Assembly (NCBI GenBank): GCA_022605955.1
Contig: JAKCOZ010000001.1
Span: 16,732,146-16,796,145, forward strand
Reading direction: 5' to 3'
Origin: Rallus limicola
Taxonomy: Eukaryota > Chordata > Aves > Gruiformes > Rallidae
DNA: 64,000 bases
This document shows, one piece after another, positions 57,950 to 64,000 of this stretch. Position 1 is the stretch's first letter. Every line of letters starts with the position of its first letter. Under the pieces are notes generated by a model. That model searched no databases and was not told where the DNA came from. It worked only from the letters and a program-made list of their open reading frames with translations. The translations under genes were made by a program, and so were the position numbers.

Positions 57950-58950
57950 AGGCTTTGCCAGTTATAAACCTGGATGGCTGGGCACAAAGAGTTGTGATAA
58001 GTGGAATTACATCCAGTTGGTGCCCAGTCACAAGCTGTGTTCCCCAGGGCTCGGTACTTTGACTAGTTCTCTCTAATATCTTTATCAATGACCTGGATGA
58101 GGGGATCAAGTGCACCATCAGTCAGTATGCAGGTGACACTAAGCTGGGTGGGAGAGTTGTCTGTTTGAGGGAAGGAAGTCTCTACAGGGTGACCCAGACA
58201 GGTTCAACTGTTGGCCAAGGCCAACTGTATGAGGTCCAACAAGGCTGAGTGCCAAGTCCTCCACTTGGATTACAACAACCCATTTCAATGCTACTGGCTT
58301 GGGGAAGAGTGGCTGGGAATCTGCCAGGCAGAAAAGGACCTGGGGGTATTGGCAGACAGCTGGCTGAGTATGAGCTGGCAGTGTGCCCAGGTGGCCAAGA
58401 AGACCAACAGCATCCTGGCTTGTGCCAGAAATACTGTGGCCAGCAGGACCAGGGAAGTGATCTGTACTCAGGACTGGTGAGGCTGCACCTTGAGTGCTAT
58501 ATTAAGTTCTGTGCCTCTCACTACATGAAAGACATTGAGGTGCTGGAGGGTGGCCAAAGAAGAGCAACAAAGCTTATGGAGGGTCGAGAGCACAAGTCTT
58601 ATGAGAAATGACTGAGGGAAATGGGATTGTTTAGACTGGATAGAAGGAGGCTCTCATTGCTCTGTACAACTACCTGAAAGAAGGTTGTAGCCAGGTGGGT
58701 GTTGCTTTCTTCTCCCAAATAAGGAGCAACAGGAAGAGGAAATGGCCTCAGGGGAGATTTAGATTGGATAATAGGAAAAAATTCTTCACCAAAAGGGCTA
58801 TCAGGCATTGGAACAGGCTACCCAGGAGGTATTTGAAATACTTGTAGATGTGTTGCTTAGGGACATGATTTAGTGGACTTGTTGGTGCTGTGTTAACAGT
58901 TGGATTTGATGATCTTAAAAGGGTTTTTTTTCCAACCAAAACAATTCCAG
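57950..58950 (+). mobile_element. CR1 LINE, 5'-truncated reverse transcriptase and 3' UTR
   Basis: About 1 kb follows a CR1 of a different subfamily from the copy at 54 kb. It includes ATCCAGTTGGTGCCCAGTCA, CAAGCTGTGTTCCCCAGGGCT, TTTATCAATGACCTGGATGA, AAGCTGGGTGGGAGAGTTG and ATTGAGGTGCTGGAGGGTGG. It ends in GATTTGATGATCTTAAAAGGG...TCCAACCAAAACAATTCC. The catalytic FADDT box is changed to YAGDT (58126-58140), and frameshifts and stops are present. The 5' boundary is blurred and the element may start some tens of bases earlier. Confidence 0.92.
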
Positions 58951-60954
58951 GTGCAAATACTTCTGCTTGCTTCTCTATTCATGTAGCTCCAGTGCAGTCA
59001 CCATAAATACACAACATTCTCAATGTGAATAAATTTGCTGCAATGAAGTGCTCTTATTTATCCCATAGTGGCATCCCTTTTGCTTTTAGGCACTTTCAAA
59101 GCCAGAGGTTCACCATATCATTCTTGGTGAACAGGAAGGATCAGGACAGTGTCATTAGGAGGCCACAACAGATCCAGATTGAGGCCACTGATCCACCCAT
59201 CTGTCTTTTATTTTGGCAGCTCAGTCCTTGGAGTCTTCAACCTGCAGGACCCAATGATGTGACAATGCTTATACTCTCAGCACTTAGATTTTCCCCTGTG
59301 CTCTGGAGGAAGCTTTCTTCCTGGAACACAGGGGAATGAAACAGTGGGTAAAACCAGATGGTTGGAAAGGGCAGACCTTGGGGCTAATTTGCACTGTGCC
59401 ACCTTGGCTTTTCTAAGGCTCCTCTCCAGTGGCATGAAATGCAGCATATAGAGAGGTGAGAGAAGAAATAAGGTGTTAGGTAAAGAGAAAGGAGAATTTT
59501 GGAGGGGAAGGCAGCATGGCTAAAGGAGGTAGATGAAGGCAGGTCTGTCAGGGGCTAAGGGTGACTGTAGGACTTGAGCTAGTAGGTGTGTGGAGCTGTG
59601 GTCAAGCAGAAAATAGAATTAAATGAAACATGACCATGAAGAAGCAAAAGCTAGGGGAGTGAGAGACCAGCCTGTCCGGTGACAGAGACCACAGTTCCCT
59701 TGGCTTAAGGGATCGTGCCCTTCACTACCCTACCTCCTTCTCACCTTAACCTGACTGCCTACAGTTCAAGAGCAGAACACTTAATCAAGCCAAGCCTCTC
59801 CATCGAGGATCAAATGGAGGGAAGGAATAGATAGGTGGATTAGCACCTGGGGCTGTAAGAGACCCATGTTTAATGGATTCCTGGAGCCCTAAGGAGAAAC
59901 ACCAGTGCAGAAAACAGACCCTGTATGAGGCAGAGGCTGGGGATAAGGGTGTTGGAGGAAGGAGGGCTGGCTGATTGCCACGGGTACCAGAGCTGTCTGG
60001 GCAGGGATCAGGGAGGAAGGGGGGTGTGAAGAAATCAAGGAAAAGGCAAGAAAGAAACAACAACAAAAAGGTGTAGTTTTGTTTATTCTCTTTATTGGTT
60101 TATTAATGACAAACTAATGATTATGTGTCCCTCTCCCCCTCCAGTCTGCTGAGTGCCTAGCCCTCTGCTCAGCAGTCTCCACTGGTGGGGTGGGACAACA
60201 CTGCTGAAGGTGCCAGGGAAGGTGCTGGCTGGCCTGTCCTGGCTGCGTTGTTTTCCTCACTCCTCCAGCTTCTCTTTTTCATTCACCAATATGGCATTGA
60301 TCCGGCTCAGTGAGAATTTCCATTATATTTCAGCCTTGCCTGTGACACAGTCCCTGAGGCCCTGCAGCTCTGACGTGCGCTCGCCTGCTCTCCCAAATGC
60401 TCTGCTCCGCTCGGCCCCTCCTTCTCCTCAGCCTCTTCGCCATTCCCCACCCCCCCATGCAATCCTCAAATACCCCCAACCCGCGCCCCCCCCCCACCCC
60501 CCCCAGCCATCCCCCCCATGCCGCTGCTGACGTCTGCTCTCTCATCACTCCATCTTTCCCTGACACGGCTCAGCCCCTCTCCCCGTGCTCCCAATTAGCA
60601 CTGTTGCCAGGTTTAGCTGGGCAGCTGGCGCATCCAAGTCTGCACGATGAAAAGACGGGGATTTCTGCTTCAGAGCAAAACTGCCTATGGGCTCTCTGGA
60701 ACCTGGGGCCACTCTCACAAATTCTCAGCCTTTGGTCTTGCCTCTCAGTGAACAAGCCATAGCCCAGGCTCCTAGGGATCACCAACAGGCAGAGTGACAC
60801 TCCCCCTCCCCCCCACCTCCCTATTCACAGCTCCCCCCAGAAAGCCTGTCCCATGCAGCTGGAAGCTGACACATTGGGCGTCCCTTGCTCCGGCTGTCTG
60901 GCTAAGTAATTGGAGGGGCAGAGGATCCCCCAGAGAGCCTTAAGAAGTGTAGAT
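58951..60954. other. Intergenic DNA with a C-rich tract
   Basis: No gene is supported. The stretch 60360-60600 is rich in C and modestly in CpG, but too short for a convincing CpG island, and the open frames in it are Pro-rich artefacts. A C-run array at 60486-60517 is listed separately. Confidence 0.55.
60486..60517 (-). promoter_or_regulatory. C-run array, - strand G-quadruplex and + strand i-motif candidate
   Basis: C-runs of 10, 8 and 7 bases are separated by 1 and 6 bases (60486-60495, 60497-60504, 60511-60517). On the - strand these are G-runs long enough to supply four or more quadruplex tracts. It lies inside the C-rich 60360-60600 stretch. Homopolymer runs of this kind are also prone to sequencing error. 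Confidence 0.6.
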
Positions 60955-61764
60955 GTGGCATGCTTACTAAATCTAGAAATTTGCTGATGATACAAAACTG
61001 TGAGGAGTGACTGACACACCAGAAGGCTGCACTGCCATTCGGTGAGATCCTGACAAACTGGAGAACTGGGCAAAGAGGAACAATTTGTAGTTTAACAAGG
61101 GCAAGTGTAGGGAGGAATTACTCCAAGAACCTGTGCAGGTTAGGGGTGGACCTGCTGGGAAGTAGCTCTGCGGAGAAGATCCCAGGAGTCCTGGTGGACA
61201 TCAAACTCTCCATGAGCCAGCAGTATGCTCCTGTGGCCAAGAACAATGGTGTCCTGGGGTACATTAAGAAAAGTGTGGCCAACAGGTCAAGGGAGGTCAT
61301 CCTCCCTCTCTGGTCTGCCCTGGTGAGGCCTCACCTGGAGTATTGTGTCCAGTTCTGGGCTCCCCATTTCAAGAAAGACAGGGAACAAGGATGACTAGTG
61401 GATCGGAGCATCTCTTGTATGCGGAAAGGCTGAGTGCACCGGGTCCGTTTAGCCTGGAGCAGAGAAGACAGATGGGATCTGATTAATGCTTATAAGTATC
61501 TAAAGGGTGGATGTCTAGAGGATGGGGCCAGATTCTTCTCAGTGGTGCCCGGTGACAGGACAAGGGGCAATGGCCACCATCTGGAACACAAGAGGTTTCT
61601 TCTGAACATGAGAAAAAAACCTTCTTTAATCTAAGGCTGACCACTGGAAGAGGCTGCCCAGAGAGGTATGCAATGTGCTCTAGGTGATCCCGATTTAGCA
61701 GGGGGCTTGAACTAGATGATCTCCAGATGAACCTTCCAAACCCTGCATTTCTCTGAATCTGTGT
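60955..61764 (+). mobile_element. CR1 LINE, 5'-truncated, third subfamily
   Basis: The element opens within the reverse transcriptase at an intact FADDT codon set (60980-60994). It continues with CACACCAGAAGGCTGCACTG, GTCCTGGTGGACATCAA, TGGAGTATTGTGTCCAGTT and AGGGGCAATGGCCACCATCTGG. It ends GAACTAGATGATCTCCAGATG...CTGAATCTGTG. A deletion near 61385-61395 removes the usual 'ctggagagagtccag' segment. Wording differs from the copies at 54 and 58 kb, so three CR1 lineages are represented. Not coding. Confidence 0.92.
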
Positions 61765-64000
61765 CCTCCAGATTAAATAGGCTGGTCAGGCCTATGTTCC
61801 CATGGGCTCTTGAAGAGCACAGCCTATGAAATAGTCTCTGGAAGATTAGTATGACAACCTGAACATTGGATCCCAAACATCTGAAGACTGGGGGACAGAT
61901 TTTGCAAGTCTCCTGCACAAACAGCCCTGCTCCCAGCCATAGCCAAGAGTGCCGTAGCAGTGCTTCACCCTCTCCACTCAACATGTGGGCAGGCAAACCA
62001 CTCTCCAGTGGTGACTGCCTGTCCTTCCAGCCCTTCACCAAACTCCCGTTGGACTCACTGGGGAAGGATGCTCAGGGATTAAAATGATTCTGGGAAGCAG
62101 GTGTTGCCCTCATTAGAAAAGAAAATGTAGCACACAGATAAAGGGAGGAGGAGAGAGGGGGGAAGGGAAGTAGAAGACAAATCTTCTTGCAGTTGACAGG
62201 GAAAGTCATCTTGGTTTTGGGGAGGGGTGGGGATTTCCTGCCCTGCCTTTCTCTTCCTTGGGATTAGAGGGCACAGACAGGCAGAGGCTTGAGATGCAGA
62301 GGAGTGAATCAGGCCATGCCATCTGAGTGTGGCACTGACTGCACGTGGCCAAAGCGGATACACTGGCCTGAAAGGACACAGAGTTCTTGCAGGGCAAGTG
62401 TGGCAGCACCTCCAACAGCTGTGGGGAGCAGGGGCCTCTGCATCAGGCACACCACTTGCCATCCCTGCCCATCTGTCCTTCTCCAGTAGTGTTTCCACAC
62501 AATCCCTGCAGTCACTAAGCCAGTGCTCCTTCCTGGTCCCCTTCCAGTTGTCCCCTGATGCACACAGAGACAGTGCTCCCACCCTCCTCTCTGCACCTCA
62601 GGATGCAGCTTAGAAGCCAGATAAAGTTCCCCATAGCAAGGCAAATGATACATCAGGAGACTCTAAGAGTCCCTTTCTGCTTAAGGGTCAGGTAGGGCTC
62701 ATGCTGATGTAAAGGAGAGAGAATAACCAGCAAAGACAAAGCGAAAGTGAGGACATCAGGGACCAACATCTTAGGAAAGCTGGGGTGCTTGGAAGCTTTC
62801 AGAGAAGATGGAGCATGGCACTGTGGCAGACACTTGTCACAGATGCTTTATCCCTGGATGGAAAGGCTTCTTTTGCCTCAGGAAGCAGTCCCAGCTCTGA
62901 GAGGGAGACATTTGGCTATGAGAAGATCTACCTGCAGGGGCCATGCATGGCAGTGTTTCCTCCTGGCTCTGCCTCTATGTATACCTCTATCCTTCACAGC
63001 AGCCGCCCAAACAGAGGAGGCTGAAGTCTGCAACATTTCTCTTCCTCCTGTCCCAAACCATGGTCCTCCCTCCCTTTTCCCCATCCAGCCCTGTGTGCAC
63101 TCTCTCCGGAGGGTAAGCCCATTGCAGCAGCCCTGCTCATCAGCACAGCCAGAGTTTAGAAAATGCCACAGCTGAAATTATCCTGTTGTCAGGTCCCTTC
63201 ATAGGAGGCCTGACGTCACTGTGCCTGCCAGCAGCCAAGCAGCGAAGGTGCCCTCCCTAGGCACCTCTTCCACCTCCCTCCCCGCTCCAGCCCTCCTCCC
63301 TCTGCCTTTCAGTATCTAGCACACCTCCTTGCTTTATTTAGCCTATGCACTGTGAGCTCTCTAGAAGTCTTGCATGTTCCCTGTTGCCTTTTCAGCAGAC
63401 CTCCCTTGATGCACCTGTGGTACAAGTTATATTCCAGTGGTTTCCCCCACCCCCACCAACACCTTAGGAGTCTCCCTGCCACCCTCATGCTTGCAGCCCA
63501 AGGGTGGTGGAGGGCAGCAATTGTGGGAGCTACATGGTAAAGATGCTGAGTGCTGGCTTTGTGATGTCTGCGGGGAGCAAAAGAGGGAGCAGGAACGGCT
63601 GCCCAGAGCTTCTGTTGCACAGGACAAGGCTGAGTCAGAGGCAGGAAGCTGAAGGTGAGAGGACTGGTAGCCATGTTGCGAGCTGGATACCTAAATCACA
63701 GAGGGCTTCTTTTGAAAGACTTGGGCAGAACACTTCTGTAATTCTGAAGGGGGCATTTTATTACAGACTTCTCCACAACTGCCTTGTTTCCAGAGATTTT
63801 ATACAGGAGTAACATGAAATTCCTGCCATCCCCCATGCAGAGTTCATCTGTCACTCTGCATCCTTACCTCATCTCCCTGACCCTGAAGGGTATACTTGAA
63901 AAATGCTAAAGATGCAGAGAGTGTCATCATGATGCAAAAAGGGGGGTACGTGACTGCATCACACATACGGGGGCATTGGATGCTCGGGTGGGTGAGGGAT
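61765..64000. other. Intergenic DNA, right edge
   Basis: No gene is supported. Overlapping frames of up to 167 codons (- strand 62079-62582) show no domain. A perfect CRE palindrome (63211-63218) and a nearby inverted repeat (63246-63266) are the only motifs of note. No CYTH4 exon is recognisable. Confidence 0.55.
63211..63266. promoter_or_regulatory. Perfect CRE followed by an inverted repeat
   Basis: TGACGTCA at 63211-63218 is the full CREB/ATF palindrome. AGGTGCC-CTCCCTA-GGCACCT at 63246-63266 is an inverted repeat with perfect 7-bp arms. They are 28 bp apart, in a C-rich stretch with no recognisable gene start. Function is not established. Confidence 0.35.

Noticed and set aside
58211..58611. 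Open frames of 89 and 120 codons resembling reverse transcriptase pieces
   Set aside because: They are frame-shifted remnants of the CR1 element at 57950-58950, not a host gene.
40000..64000. Search for CYTH4 exons (Sec7 and PH-domain wording) on the - strand
   Set aside because: No segment resembling the conserved Sec7 or PH motifs was seen in the - strand frames. The gene, if adjacent, lies beyond the window.

Overview
The window is vertebrate nuclear DNA, almost certainly from a bird. The evidence is a complete single-exon vertebrate synaptic gene, several CR1 retrotransposon fragments (one ending in the ATTCTRTG-type 3' repeat) and a solo LTR of a type I remember as common in neoavian genomes. 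CpG is scarce, and nothing bacterial or operon-like is present. The exact species cannot be read from the sequence.

One protein-coding gene can be supported: ELFN2 on the + strand, with its whole coding region in one open exon (30931-33336, 801 codons). It encodes a type I membrane protein with a signal peptide, leucine-rich repeats, a cysteine-rich LRR cap, a fibronectin III domain, a transmembrane helix, and a long tail ending in a PP1-docking KVQF motif. A long 3' UTR of about 5.6 kb seems to follow, ending near an AATAAA at 38902. The terminal exon probably begins somewhere in 30630-30930. That interval carries an upstream ORF and lies just downstream of a strong G-quadruplex motif. The upstream noncoding exons and promoter were not identified.

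Layout. 1-30.5 kb: upstream intergenic or intronic DNA with a MIR-like relic, a very old CR1 fragment (4.3-5.1 kb), a CRE pair (6.3-6.4 kb), microsatellites, pyrimidine-rich tracts, a decayed minisatellite (23.4-24.2 kb) and several AT-rich blocks dense in POU, homeodomain, SOX and TCF words. 30.5-38.9 kb: ELFN2. 38.9-64 kb: intergenic DNA with a solo LTR (44.9-45.5 kb, - strand), five CR1 fragments (49.1, 53.9, 56.2, 57.9 and 61.0 kb, all + strand), a cluster of five TGATGTCA/TGACATCA words (51.8-52.4 kb) and more low-complexity DNA. I found no exon of the expected neighbours (MFNG upstream, CYTH4 downstream, by recalled mammalian gene order).

I found no RNA gene, CRISPR array or novel multi-gene system. 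The most useful leads are regulatory: the ELFN2 start and uORF arrangement, the G-quadruplexes, the CRE-like cluster and the homeobox-motif blocks.
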